DNA from: Betaproteobacteria bacterium
GTDB lineage: Bacteria; Pseudomonadota; Gammaproteobacteria; Burkholderiales; Usitatibacteraceae
Direction of reading: 5' to 3'
DNA length: 64,000 nucleotides
Assembly (NCBI GenBank): GCA_016720925.1
Contig: JADKJR010000015.1
Coordinates: 1-64,000, forward strand
The notes under the pieces are model-generated. The model saw only the letters and a list, made by a program, of their open reading frames with translations, was not told where the DNA came from and did not search any database. Position 1 is the stretch's first letter. Each line of letters opens with the position of its first letter. Below are positions 18,071 through 28,033 of the stretch, in pieces. The translations under genes were made by a program, and so were the position numbers.

Positions 18071-19508
18071 GCGCGACCTTGCCGCCAATCTCCACGCCTG
18101 GTGGCGCGTTCAAATTGGCGCGCATTGTGTCCCGGGAGAGTGTCTTTTGGCGTACAAAAGCAACGAATGGCTGTACCCAGTTATCCACGCCGCGCAAGTG
18201 CGCGTACGACGCGACGAGGTTGTCGATGACGATACCGTCGCGCTGGCCGTCAATGCCATGTCCGCGCATTACCTTCCACCCAAAGCATGTGCTGGCCGGG
18301 AGGTTTTCCAGGCTGGAATAGTGGAATTCGTGGCCGCGCACGGTTGCCGGCATGGCGGCGCTCCACGGCAGATTTCCGGTCGGCGCAAGTTGCACGTAGC
18401 CACGTCCCACCGGGCGATCGTGCATGACGGCATCGCCGGGTATGACGCCAGCCATTTCACAGGTGCGGCCTTTCCAGGTCAGCGTTTTTGCAAGGTACAT
18501 CAGGCCGCCGCACTCCGCGTACGTCGGCAGACCCGCGTGGATGGCGTCGGCAATCGCCCGACGCAAGTCGATGTTGGCTTCCAGTTCGGCCATGAACACC
18601 TCGGGAAAGCCACCGCCAATGACAAGGCCATCGAGCGCCGGCAGCGAGCGTTGGCGCAGCGTGTCGATCGGTACCAGCGTTGCCCCGGCGTCCTCGAGCG
18701 CCGCAAGATCTTCCGCGTAGTAAAAGCCGAACGCCTTGTCATGCGCAACACCGATACGCAACGGCCGATCAGCATGGCTGCGCGGTTCTGCGGGCTTGAT
18801 GTCCGGCAAGTCCAGCGGCGGTGCGGATGCCGCGATGGAGAGGATACGTTCAAGATCAACCTGTGCCGAGATGATCTCACCTATCTGATCAATTTTTCTT
18901 GTCGCGTCATCGAGTTCGCCGCTCGGCATCAGGCCCAGGTGACGCTCATCGACCGCAAGCAGCTCGTCGCGCTGTACCGCGCCGACAACAGGTAAGTCCG
19001 TGTAGTGCTCGATCACCGCACGCAGCTTGGACTCATGGCGTGCGCCGCCAAGGTTATTGAGAATCACACCGGCAATGTTGAGATTGCGGTCGAACGCCTG
19101 ATAGCCGAGAAGCAGTGGCGCGATGCCACGCGTCATGCCACGCGCATCAATAACCAATATCACCGGCAATCCCAAGGCGTGCGCGACTGCGGCGTTACTG
19201 TTACTGCCGTCGAGGTCGAGTCCGTCGTAGAGCCCCTTGTTGCCCTCGACGATGCACACGTCCGCACCGATCGCGTGTCTCGCGAATGACGCAATCATGG
19301 TTGCTTCACCCGACAGGTACGGGTCGAGGTTATGACAGTCGCGTCGGCTCGCGGCTGTCAGCCACATGGGGTCGATGTAGTCCGGCCCCTTTTTGAACGG
19401 CTGCACGCGATGCCCGCGCGCGAATAGCGCGGCACATAGGCCTATCGTGACGGTGGTCTTGCCCGACGACTTGTGTGACGCCGAAACCAATATGCGCGGG
19501 GTGCTCAT
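18057..19508 (-). CDS. dsrN: DsrN, CobB-type amidase (sirohaem amidation)
   Basis: 483 residues, homologous to cobyrinic acid a,c-diamide synthase. The N-terminal P-loop is ASHKSSGKTTVTIGL; the C-terminal class I glutamine amidotransferase has YAECGGLMYL as its nucleophile region and a late RGHEFHYS. In Dsr systems DsrN is thought to convert sirohaem to the amide used by DsrAB. It lies 106 nt behind dsrP; that gap holds two small hairpins (AGCGCG-TTTT-CGCGCT at 19527-19542 and GAATGCA-TT-TGCATTC at 19552-19567), which may set the relative level of downstream genes. Confidence 0.92.
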   Translation of the reverse strand: MSTPRILVSASHKSSGKTTVTIGLCAALFARGHRVQPFKKGPDYIDPMWLTAASRRDCHNLDPYLSGEATMIASFARHAIGADVCIVEGNKGLYDGLDLDGSNSNAAVAHALGLPVILVIDARGMTRGIAPLLLGYQAFDRNLNIAGVILNNLGGARHESKLRAVIEHYTDLPVVGAVQRDELLAVDERHLGLMPSGELDDATRKIDQIGEIISAQVDLERILSIAASAPPLDLPDIKPAEPRSHADRPLRIGVAHDKAFGFYYAEDLAALEDAGATLVPIDTLRQRSLPALDGLVIGGGFPEVFMAELEANIDLRRAIADAIHAGLPTYAECGGLMYLAKTLTWKGRTCEMAGVIPGDAVMHDRPVGRGYVQLAPTGNLPWSAAMPATVRGHEFHYSSLENLPASTCFGWKVMRGHGIDGQRDGIVIDNLVASYAHLRGVDNWVQPFVAFVRQKTLSRDTMRANLNAPPGVEIGGKVAHACA

Positions 19509-19614
19509 TGCGATCGTTGCCCATCAAGCGCGTTTTCGCGCTGCAAGCCCGGAATGCATTTGCATTCTGAAAATGGAATCTTCTGACTCATCAGTGCCAA
19601 CGGTACAACTTGCG

Positions 19615-20795
19615 TTATTCAGCCGGCAAGCGGTACGGAGCAAACCTGAACAGGCGAAGGCCGACGGTGAGGATGCTGATAGCGAAGGCAACACCACCCA
19701 GGCCGAGCAGCAATTCAAACACGCTGGGTTGGTAGAAGTGAACAACACCATCGAAGAAACTGCTCGACTCGATGTGGCCGGGAAACAGCGGCTGCGGATA
19801 TGCCTGACCGCCGATGATGGTGACGTACATCTGTGCGAGACCGCCGAGAACCACCAGGGCGGCGGCCACCAGCGTGGCGCGCGCCGATTCGCGCATACGC
19901 GGCAGCGTGAGCAGCGCAATCGGGAGCACGCCGCCGAGGATGACCTGGCCCAACCAGAACATTGCGGTTATCACGCCACCATCGAGCAGGATGAAGCGCA
20001 CCACGCCGTGATGTTTCGTCATGTACAGGTTGGTCAAATGCAGAACCGCAACGAACCAGAGTCCGGCAACGATAAATGTGACCAGCAGGCCGCGCAGACG
20101 CGAGAGCATCGCCGGTGGCACCGTTTCCCCCGTGGCGCGCACGACGGCAGCGAGCACGATAAAAATATTGCCGTGCCATACGCCAGCGAAAGCGTGATGA
20201 ACAGTGGCGCGTACAGCGCGGAATCGTAGGCTTCGCGCGCGACCAGAAAGCCGAAGATGGACCCGGTGCAGGTGGTGAGCATGATCCGCCAGCCGAATGC
20301 CAGAAAACCCGCCGGCCTGTTCCACGCCGCGCCCTCGCGCACCAGCGAAGTCCAAAGATAGGCGGCGATTATCGCCATGAATCCGGTATACAGGAACATG
20401 TTCCAGGCGAAGATCGACTTGAAATTGAAGTGAGTCATGGCAATGATCATGCGATCCGGCCGGCCCAGGTCGAGAAGCAGAATAATCAGGCCGCCCAGCA
20501 GCAGCGCCAACGCCAGCAGCGCGGAGAGCGGCGCGTACGGTTTGTATTCGCTCTTGCCGAATACCGAGCCAATCGATGCCACGTTGAGCGCACCCGAAGC
20601 GGCGACGATCAGAAACACCGCGAACACATGCGGAATGCCCCATACAAACTGGTTGTTCATGCCGGTGATAATGTGGCCGTGGTGCTCCATGTTGAAGAAC
20701 GCCCACGCGCCACCGGCCAGCAGCACGCCGAGAACAGCGAGCAAACCGGTAAGCCGCGGGCCTGTCGACTCAACTTGTTGGAAGGACAGCTTCAT
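19615..20795 (-). CDS. dsrP: DsrP, NrfD-like membrane subunit (frameshifted in this sequence)
   Basis: An NrfD-type integral membrane protein of the DsrMKJOP complex, with about ten hydrophobic segments, that exchanges electrons with quinone. The N-terminal part reads open from ATG 20795 to about 20160; the rest (IVLAAVVRATGETVPPAM onward to 19615) is in another frame. The switch falls in a run of five T (minus strand, about 20161-20165). Adding one T restores one continuous protein of about 393 residues, the usual DsrP length. A sequencing deletion is most likely; slippage or a true mutation is possible. The start is 2 nt after dsrO. Confidence 0.85.
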
Positions 20796-20797
20796 GG

Positions 20798-21601
20798 TCA
20801 GAGGCCCTCGTAGCGCACGCCGGTATTGAGGTGCAGGTCAGCGCGCACCTGGTGCGTGGCGACGCTGGCGATTCGGCGGGAAATTTCGCTGTTCGGATCA
20901 TTGAGGTTGCCGAACAGGATCGCCTCATGCCCCGCCGCCTTGCATGCCTCGACGCATGCCGGCTTCTGATCCCGGTCGATTCGATGCACGCACATGGTGC
21001 AGCCCTCAACGCAACCTTTGCCGCGCGGCACATCTGGCTTCTGGTTGGTCAAAGGCTCATGCACGAATGACCGCGCTTTGTACGGACACGCCAATACGCA
21101 ATAACGGCAACCGATGCAGATGTGCCGATCGACCAGCACGATACCGTCAGCGCGTTTGAATGAGGCGCCGGTTGGACACACATCGACGCACGGCGGGTCG
21201 GCGCAGTGCTGGCACATCATCGGCATCGACGTCGTGTGACCGCTTTGCAAATTTTTGATATCGAACTTGCGAATCCACTGCGAATCGGTTTCGCTCTTTC
21301 CGCCGGAAAGTCCGTTCTCCGTATTGCACGCGGTCACGCAATCGGTGCAACCACTGGCGCATTTGCGAGTGTCGATCAGCATGCCCCAGCGCACGGACTT
21401 GCTAGCCGCCTGGTCAAGCGGTTTGGCGGAGGCGATTTCGATCAGGCGAATGCCAGGCGCGATCATGACGCCGGCGATCGCGCTCGCGGTGATGCCAATG
21501 AACCCGCGACGGCTCATGTTCTTTTCGCCGTTCGTGCTGACATCATTGGCGTCAGGCGTGATCAGAATGTTTGGTTCATTGCGCGATTCGGGAGCATTCA
21601 T
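20798..21601 (-). CDS. dsrO: DsrO, periplasmic ferredoxin-like iron-sulfur protein
   Basis: 267 residues. A twin-arginine signal (SRRGFIGITASAIAG) follows a short N-terminal extension of about 29 residues, so the folded Fe-S protein is exported. Cysteine groups include CASGCTDCVTACN, CQHCADPPCVDVCP, CIGCRYCVLACP and CVEGCTMCVHRI. It links the cytochrome DsrJ with the membrane subunit DsrP. ATG 21601 overlaps the dsrJ stop as ATGA, so translation is coupled; a longer reading to 21694 would run deep into dsrJ. Confidence 0.93.
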   Translation of the reverse strand: MNAPESRNEPNILITPDANDVSTNGEKNMSRRGFIGITASAIAGVMIAPGIRLIEIASAKPLDQAASKSVRWGMLIDTRKCASGCTDCVTACNTENGLSGGKSETDSQWIRKFDIKNLQSGHTTSMPMMCQHCADPPCVDVCPTGASFKRADGIVLVDRHICIGCRYCVLACPYKARSFVHEPLTNQKPDVPRGKGCVEGCTMCVHRIDRDQKPACVEACKAAGHEAILFGNLNDPNSEISRRIASVATHQVRADLHLNTGVRYEGL

Positions 21602-22095
21602 TGCTTGCCTCCGTTTGCGGCGGTTGCAGATGATGCAGGGGTGGAAGCTGGCTGCGAACCCCTGGATGCGGCCCCCGGCGTGGCGCTGTGACATTCAAAG
21701 CAGTCGAGGGTGACGCCCGCATAGGCGTGACAGCTTTGGCAGAAGTTATCTGCACCGGCGACGACACTGTTGGTCTTCTTGCTGGCGTGGCAATTGATGC
21801 AGCCGACAAGGCTAAACCTGGGCGTACGGATGCCGTGGTGCATGGTGTCGTCGCGCTGGTGCTTCAGGAGATCCATGTGGTTCTTGCGCATAAACGCCGG
21901 ATCCGCCACACAAGCCGTGCCGTCTGCCTTTTCGATCACGGGGCGCGGGATGCGACCGGGCGTATTCGGCACTTCCGTGGCAATCGCCTGACCCGTAAAC
22001 ATTGCAGCGAGCAGCAACGCTGCCAGCGCGGCAACCGCAAAGCGCAAGTCGCGCACCCAGACGCCAGACCGCATCATCGCGCCGTTGTTTGTCAC
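21598..22095 (-). CDS. dsrJ: DsrJ, triheme cytochrome c
   Basis: 165 residues. Signal anchor or peptide (FAVAALAALLLAAMFTGQ near residues 20-37), then three CxxCH haem motifs: CINCH, CQSCH and CFECH. The C-terminal Ser/Ala/Pro-rich tail is probably flexible. DsrJ is the periplasmic haem subunit of DsrMKJOP. I take GTG 22095, which has GAGG 8 nt upstream and lies 10 nt after dsrL; ATG 22077 or 22074 are alternatives that shorten only the leader. The stop overlaps dsrO. Confidence 0.92.
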   Translation of the reverse strand: MTNNGAMMRSGVWVRDLRFAVAALAALLLAAMFTGQAIATEVPNTPGRIPRPVIEKADGTACVADPAFMRKNHMDLLKHQRDDTMHHGIRTPRFSLVGCINCHASKKTNSVVAGADNFCQSCHAYAGVTLDCFECHSATPGAASRGSQPASTPASSATAANGGKQ

Positions 22096-22105
22096 GGGCG
22101 TGACC

Positions 22106-24064
22106 TCACTCACCCAGTCCCATCTGGATGTACCCGGTCGGGCAAACGTCACTGCAGATGTGACAGCCGATACACCGCGAGTAATCGGTATCGACATATC
22201 TACCCGTGGTGGATTTCGCCTTGGGTACCTTGAACACGGCGATCTGTGGGCAGTAGACCACGCAGTTATCGCACTCAAAGCACTGCCCGCAGCTCATGCA
22301 GCGCTTGCCCTCGGCGACAACTTCCGCCTCCGACAAGGTGTGCAGGCGCTCCTCGAAATTGCCCAGCGCCTGCTCGGCGTTGAGCGTCACGGTGACGCGG
22401 CGGTGGCGCGGCGTCCGCGTGAAGTGTCCCAGGAACAGTTCATCGTGAGGAATCACGTATCTATCCGACCGATTGTCGAAATTGTGAATCGCCGCGGTAC
22501 TTCCATCGGTGCCACGTATCGGCTCGTGGACTTCGCTGAAGGTGTAACCCTTTTCGAGCATCTTGCGCGTCAGGTCGAAAGTGTGGACATCGATCTTTGG
22601 ACGTTTTTCGAGTGCCTCGCCGGCAAGATGGCGATCGATGCCGTCGGCGGCAATTGCGCCGTGTCCGATGGCGGTGGTGAGCAGGTGGGGCCGAATAATG
22701 TCGCCGCCGACAAATATGCCTTGCTTGCCCGTGACTTGATAGTTGCGGTCGGCGGCTACCGCGCCCTTGCCATTGTTGAATTCCTCAAGGCCGGTGAAGT
22801 CAACCGCCTGGCCGATGGCCGAAACGATCAGATCGGCGGGTATGTCTTCCTCGGTGCCTTCGATGTTTTTGATTTCAAGACGCGGTCCGACAAATTTCGC
22901 CTCGCAGCGGATCACACGCAGGCCAATTGCCCGCCCATCATCCGCACGAAGCACCTTGACCGGCGCCATGCCGCCGCGAATGGCGATGCCTTCGGCAACC
23001 GCCTGATCAATCTCATGACGGTTGGCCTGCATCTTGTCAATATTGAAAACCGATGTCAGCGTCACTTCCGCGCCGAACTTTGCCGAAACCTCGGCAACAT
23101 CGTGCGCGACATGTCCCATGATGGCCAGTTCCGGACGATCGCTCGGGTTGGCCTTGTCGATGTGTCCAAGGCGGCGCGCCACGGTGGCAACGTCGATCGA
23201 GGTATCACCGCCGCCGACCACCACTACGCGCTTGCCCACGTGACGCATGCGGCCGTCATTGAACGCGCGCAGAAAGTCGGTCGCGGTCACGCAATTTGGC
23301 GCCTCGGTGCCTTCGCAAGGCAGCGCGCGTCCGGATTGCGCGCCCATGCCAAGGAATACGGCATCGAAATCGCGCCGGACCTCTTCCATCTTCACGTCGG
23401 TGCCGATTCGGCAGGAGAGCCGCGTGGACACCCCCATGTCGAGGATGCGCTTGATTTCCGCGTCGAGCACAGCGCGCGGCGTACGGAAGCCCGGGATGCC
23501 GTAACGCATCATTCCACCCAGTTCCGCGTGATCGTCGAAAACGGTGACGCTATGCCCCTTGCGCGCAAGCTGGTACGCACACGAGAGGCTTGCCGGGCCG
23601 CCACCGATCACGGCGACTCTCTTGCCAGTTTTCGTCGCGGGTGGCGTGAACTTGAGGTTGTTGGCTATCGCGTACTCGCCGAGAAAGTGCTCGACCGAAT
23701 TGATACCGACGAAATCCTCCACCTCGTTGCGGTTGCAGCCGGACTCGCAAGGCGCCGGGCACACGCGGCCCATGACGGATGGAAACGGATTGGCTTCGGT
23801 GAGGCGGCGGAATGCGTACTCTTGCCAGGGCATGCCTGCCGGTGGTTTCTCGACACCGCGCACGATGTTGAGATAGCCGCGGATATCCTCGCCGGCGGGA
23901 CAGCTTCCCTGGCAGGGAGGCGTGCTTTGGATATAGGTCGGGCACTTGTGCGAGTGATCGGCATCGAAGATCTCTTCCTGCCAGTTGACAGTTTGATGAT
24001 CGCCGTCCTTGTAGCGCCGGAAGGTCAGTGCTTGTGTCTTGGTTTGGTCAACAACGTCTGTCAT
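22106..24064 (-). CDS. dsrL: DsrL, NAD(P)H:acceptor oxidoreductase of the reverse Dsr pathway
   Basis: 652 residues, related to the glutamate synthase small subunit. An N-terminal Cys region (CPTYIQSTPPCQGSCPAGED) precedes an FAD motif (VAVIGGGPASLSCAYQLAR, about 168-186) and an NAD(P) motif (RVVVVGGGDTSIDVATVARR), and the C-terminus carries two ferredoxin clusters (CMSCGQCFECDNCVVYCP and CIGCHICSDVCPTG). DsrL takes electrons from DsrAB to NAD+, and its presence is a marker of Dsr running in the oxidative direction. A strong GAGGAGAG precedes ATG 24064. It is 58 nt behind dsrK. Confidence 0.96.
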   Translation of the reverse strand: MTDVVDQTKTQALTFRRYKDGDHQTVNWQEEIFDADHSHKCPTYIQSTPPCQGSCPAGEDIRGYLNIVRGVEKPPAGMPWQEYAFRRLTEANPFPSVMGRVCPAPCESGCNRNEVEDFVGINSVEHFLGEYAIANNLKFTPPATKTGKRVAVIGGGPASLSCAYQLARKGHSVTVFDDHAELGGMMRYGIPGFRTPRAVLDAEIKRILDMGVSTRLSCRIGTDVKMEEVRRDFDAVFLGMGAQSGRALPCEGTEAPNCVTATDFLRAFNDGRMRHVGKRVVVVGGGDTSIDVATVARRLGHIDKANPSDRPELAIMGHVAHDVAEVSAKFGAEVTLTSVFNIDKMQANRHEIDQAVAEGIAIRGGMAPVKVLRADDGRAIGLRVIRCEAKFVGPRLEIKNIEGTEEDIPADLIVSAIGQAVDFTGLEEFNNGKGAVAADRNYQVTGKQGIFVGGDIIRPHLLTTAIGHGAIAADGIDRHLAGEALEKRPKIDVHTFDLTRKMLEKGYTFSEVHEPIRGTDGSTAAIHNFDNRSDRYVIPHDELFLGHFTRTPRHRRVTVTLNAEQALGNFEERLHTLSEAEVVAEGKRCMSCGQCFECDNCVVYCPQIAVFKVPKAKSTTGRYVDTDYSRCIGCHICSDVCPTGYIQMGLGE

Positions 24065-24122
24065 GACAGACTCTCCTCATGTTTGAACGGCCGCCGCTAC
24101 CGGCGGATATAGGTCGAACCAT

Positions 24123-25613
<1,491 letters not shown>

Positions 25614-25616
25614 GGC

Positions 25617-26351
25617 TTATCCCTCCCGCTTCAGGGCCGTGGCCCACGACGTCACATGGCGATTTTCGCGCGGGTCGTCGGACTGGTTGCGAGTCGGGCT
25701 GAAAAACAGGCCGGGAGCGTGCAGCAATTTGCTGATGGGAAAAATAACCATCAGTACGACCACGAGGCCCAGATGCACCAGCAATACCGGCTCGGTTGGT
25801 AGTGGCTGCGGGTCAAGATAGAGCAGGCCGAGCATGAATACCTTGACCGCGACGATGTCGGTGTGTGCAACAAAGCGCATCGCCAGTCCGCTCGCGCCGA
25901 TCGCGAGCAGCAGCGCCAGCATCAGGTGATCAGAAGGGGTCGAAATGTAACGCACGCGATCAACCAGAAAGCGTCGTGCCCACAGGCCAAGCAGTCCCGC
26001 AACCATCGCGAATCCGGCATACATGCCAAAGGGTTGCACCAGTTTCACCCACACCCATACCGGCTCGGTCACGTATCTCAAATGACGCAGGGTGACGAGC
26101 AGCAGCGCGGCATGGAACAGCCAGCCGAACAGCCAGGTCCATTTGTTCGATTTGAACAGGCTCTCGAACAACACCACTTCTCGCGCCATACGCAAGGCGA
26201 CGCCGCCGTTGTCGAGCGGCGCCGGCGTGGTGGGAATCTTCAGCGGCGCGGGCGTGCGCGCATAGTCGGATATGCGCCAGGCAAGGCCGCCGAAGAAAAC
26301 CAACGCGGCGAAGTAGAAGGCCGCGACGTAGAGTAGTGTGACAAATGACAT
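25617..26351 (-). CDS. dsrM: DsrM, cytochrome b-type membrane subunit
   Basis: 244 residues with five or six hydrophobic segments, related to the NarI gamma subunit of nitrate reductase. Histidines suited to haem b binding lie in GWLFHAALLLVTLRHLRYV and near the C-terminus in LLVHLG and SKLLHAPGLFF. It transfers electrons between DsrK and the quinone pool. The gene lies between dsrC (56-nt gap) and dsrK (3-nt gap). Shorter than the roughly 330-residue form found in sulfate reducers, as is usual in proteobacterial oxidisers. Confidence 0.92.
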   Translation of the reverse strand: MSFVTLLYVAAFYFAALVFFGGLAWRISDYARTPAPLKIPTTPAPLDNGGVALRMAREVVLFESLFKSNKWTWLFGWLFHAALLLVTLRHLRYVTEPVWVWVKLVQPFGMYAGFAMVAGLLGLWARRFLVDRVRYISTPSDHLMLALLLAIGASGLAMRFVAHTDIVAVKVFMLGLLYLDPQPLPTEPVLLVHLGLVVVLMVIFPISKLLHAPGLFFSPTRNQSDDPRENRHVTSWATALKREG

Positions 26352-26407
26352 GTCGCTCTCGCCCTCGTTCTTTCAGCCGCTTGTGAAGTTGCTAGGGAAC
26401 TGCTCGA

Positions 26408-26740
26408 TCAAACGCAGCCAGTTGGCTTCGGTAGCCCCGCGATCTTGCACGCCTGTTTGGCGGGGCCGTAGGGGAACAGCTCGTAAAGGTACTTGCTGGT
26501 GCCTTTGTCCGCGCCGAGTTGCTTCCCAATTGCCTTGGTCAGGACGCGTACGGCAGGCGCGATCTGAAAATCGTTGTAGTACTGGCGGAGAAAGTTCACC
26601 ACTTCCCAATGTGCCTCGGTCATTTCCACGTTTTCCGTCGTGGCAATGTATTTGGCAGCTTCTTCGGTCCACTCGGACAGATTGAGGAGATATCCCTCTT
26701 CGTCGGTTTCGTAGGTCTTGCCGTTGATTTCAAAGGCCAT
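26408..26740 (-). CDS. dsrC: DsrC, canonical sulfur carrier
   Basis: 110 residues, the complete DsrC with both redox cysteines on the C-terminal arm: Cys98 (in QACKIAGL) and Cys109 (in GCV), separated by ten residues. It receives sulfur from DsrEFH and presents it to DsrAB as a trisulfide, with DsrMKJOP reoxidising it. AAGGAGA precedes ATG 26740. Of three DsrC-family genes in this window it is the only one with the cysteines and hence the only one able to carry substrate. Confidence 0.97.
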   Translation of the reverse strand: MAFEINGKTYETDEEGYLLNLSEWTEEAAKYIATTENVEMTEAHWEVVNFLRQYYNDFQIAPAVRVLTKAIGKQLGADKGTSKYLYELFPYGPAKQACKIAGLPKPTGCV

Positions 26741-26788
26741 AACAATCTCCTTAAGCGGTTGGTTTGAAGCGAATGTTGTTCGGCTGGT

Positions 26789-27088
26789 TCAGAGCCAGCT
26801 TTGGTTGGTCGGATGGCTCGTGACCAATTCCACGAAACCCGCGTAGTCCACGAGTGTCACGCCGTCGATCACGCGTTCCTTCATGCCGCGCGCCTCGATA
26901 TCCGGGGCAAGCGCGTACAATTTGAGCGAGGCGGCCGCTTTTTGCAACTTCTCCGCGGCATTGCCGCCGCGCACGGCGGCATAGACGCCGTCTTCGATCA
27001 GCAGAACCGCATTGCCGGCTTGCGCCACGCGCAGGCAGCTATCCAGCGCGTTTTTTTCGTAAGGTGATTTGGTGACGATATGCAGCAT
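26789..27088 (-). CDS. dsrH: DsrH, subunit of the DsrEFH sulfurtransferase
   Basis: 99 residues, TusB/DsrH family. The start MLHIVTKSPYEKNALDSCL and the segment AVLLIEDGVYAAVRG are typical. It forms the DsrE2F2H2 complex with DsrE and DsrF, passing sulfur to DsrC. GGGGAAA precedes ATG 27088. One Cys (residue 18) is visible; the catalytic Cys of the complex is in DsrE. Confidence 0.95.
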   Translation of the reverse strand: MLHIVTKSPYEKNALDSCLRVAQAGNAVLLIEDGVYAAVRGGNAAEKLQKAAASLKLYALAPDIEARGMKERVIDGVTLVDYAGFVELVTSHPTNQSWL

Positions 27089-27126
27089 TTAATTTCCCCG
27101 TGTCTCTTCGTTCAGTGTCGCCAAGC

Positions 27127-27513
27127 CTAAAAGCTCAAGACGACGTCCTGCTCCGCCATCAACTTTCCTACTTCCGCCGAGGAAAGGACCTCGACCGGCA
27201 CCAGCAGATCCGCTTCGGTCAGGCCGCGCGCGTCCATTGACTCGCGCTCGACGTAGAGTTTTTCCACGTCATAACCTTCGAGCGCGCGATAGGTCGGCGA
27301 AAAATTCTTGGTCTCGATCCCTTTCGTGTTCTGTCCCTTGGCAAGCTGGTAAACGCCATCGTCCATGAACACCAGGCTCACGTCCTGATCGAATGTCGCG
27401 GAGATCAATACCACTTCAAGGCTTTCAAGCGCGTACACGGTTCCATACGGAGCCTTGCGATTGAGCATCATGAATTTCTTGACCTTGCCGGCGGATGTCT
27501 GTTCTTCTTCCAT
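27127..27513 (-). CDS. dsrF: DsrF, subunit of the DsrEFH sulfurtransferase
   Basis: 128 residues, TusC/DsrF family, recognised by the segment VSLVFMDDGVYQLAKGQNTK and the preceding APYGTVYALESLEVVL. It has no cysteine, in keeping with a structural role beside DsrE and DsrH. A short acidic N-terminal extension (MEEEQTSAGK) precedes the core; a later ATG in KKFMMLNRK is possible. The gap to dsrE is 126 nt, the longest within this part of the operon, and holds a 56-nt hairpin repeat. Confidence 0.95.
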   Translation of the reverse strand: MEEEQTSAGKVKKFMMLNRKAPYGTVYALESLEVVLISATFDQDVSLVFMDDGVYQLAKGQNTKGIETKNFSPTYRALEGYDVEKLYVERESMDARGLTEADLLVPVEVLSSAEVGKLMAEQDVVLSF

Positions 27514-27580
27514 CGTCTTTGTGTCCGATCAAATCTGTCTGTCTGGATAACGGTAATGCACTACGCTGATACCTGAAACG

Positions 27581-27636
27581 CTAGCATTGGCGGGTGTTTC
27601 ATGGCATTTTGTGCCTGCAAGCCGCACCAGTGCTTG
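27581..27636. repeat. 56-nt dispersed hairpin repeat, copy C, inside the dsr operon
   Basis: CTAGCA at 27581-27586 pairs with TGCTTG at 27631-27636 (one mismatch), with GGCG and a weaker CACC inside, and the same spacing as the 16383 copy. It lies 3 nt outside the dsrE stop, so it would fold within the dsrE-dsrF part of the mRNA. On the minus strand it is followed by TTTCAGG, a poor terminator, so read-through or RNA processing is more likely than full stop. Confidence 0.65.
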
Positions 27637-27639
27637 ACT

Positions 27640-27999
27640 TTAGTCGCCAAATACCACCAGCCGGTCTGCCTTGATGCCCGCGTCGACCAATTGCCCCAGC
27701 CCCGAAATACGAAATCCGGGCGCGAGGTTTTCATCCTTGATGCCGCGCCGCAACGCCGCCGCGACACACACCACCAAGTCGATCTTGTTATCCTGGCCAA
27801 GCTTGGTCCAGCGGTTGACGATGTGGCGGTCATCCTGCGGCGGCTCGGTGAGGCGAGACGCCACATTTACGCCGTCATGGTAGAAGAATACCCGCGATAT
27901 CTGGTGCCCCGCAGCGATCGCCGCGCGCGCGAACAGCCACGCGGTGTCGGCGGCCTGATGCGTATAGGGCCCTTCGTTGATCATCAATGCGATTTTCAT
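27640..27999 (-). CDS. dsrE: DsrE, sulfur-accepting subunit of DsrEFH
   Basis: 119 residues, TusD/DsrE family. The active-site Cys that takes up persulfide sulfur is in LVVCVAAALRRG (about residue 77). The N-terminal MKIALMINEGPYTHQAADTA and FFYHDGVNVA segments are typical. GGAAG precedes ATG 27999. It lies 34 nt after dsrB in the standard order A-B-E-F-H-C. Confidence 0.96.
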   Translation of the reverse strand: MKIALMINEGPYTHQAADTAWLFARAAIAAGHQISRVFFYHDGVNVASRLTEPPQDDRHIVNRWTKLGQDNKIDLVVCVAAALRRGIKDENLAPGFRISGLGQLVDAGIKADRLVVFGD

Positions 28000-28033
28000 G
28001 TTGCTTCCCGTGCGTCTATTGAGCGGCGCAAAA

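Noticed and set aside
20155..20175. Programmed slippage as the explanation for the dsrP frame change
   Set aside because: A five-T run is short for efficient slippage and soxA and the cupin gene show similar unexplained breaks, so sequencing error is simpler.
22085..24112. Long plus-strand open frame (675 codons) opposite dsrL
   Set aside because: It lies wholly antisense to dsrL, which has clear FAD, NAD and Fe-S motifs. High GC at third positions keeps the opposite strand open; the sequence has no recognisable domain.
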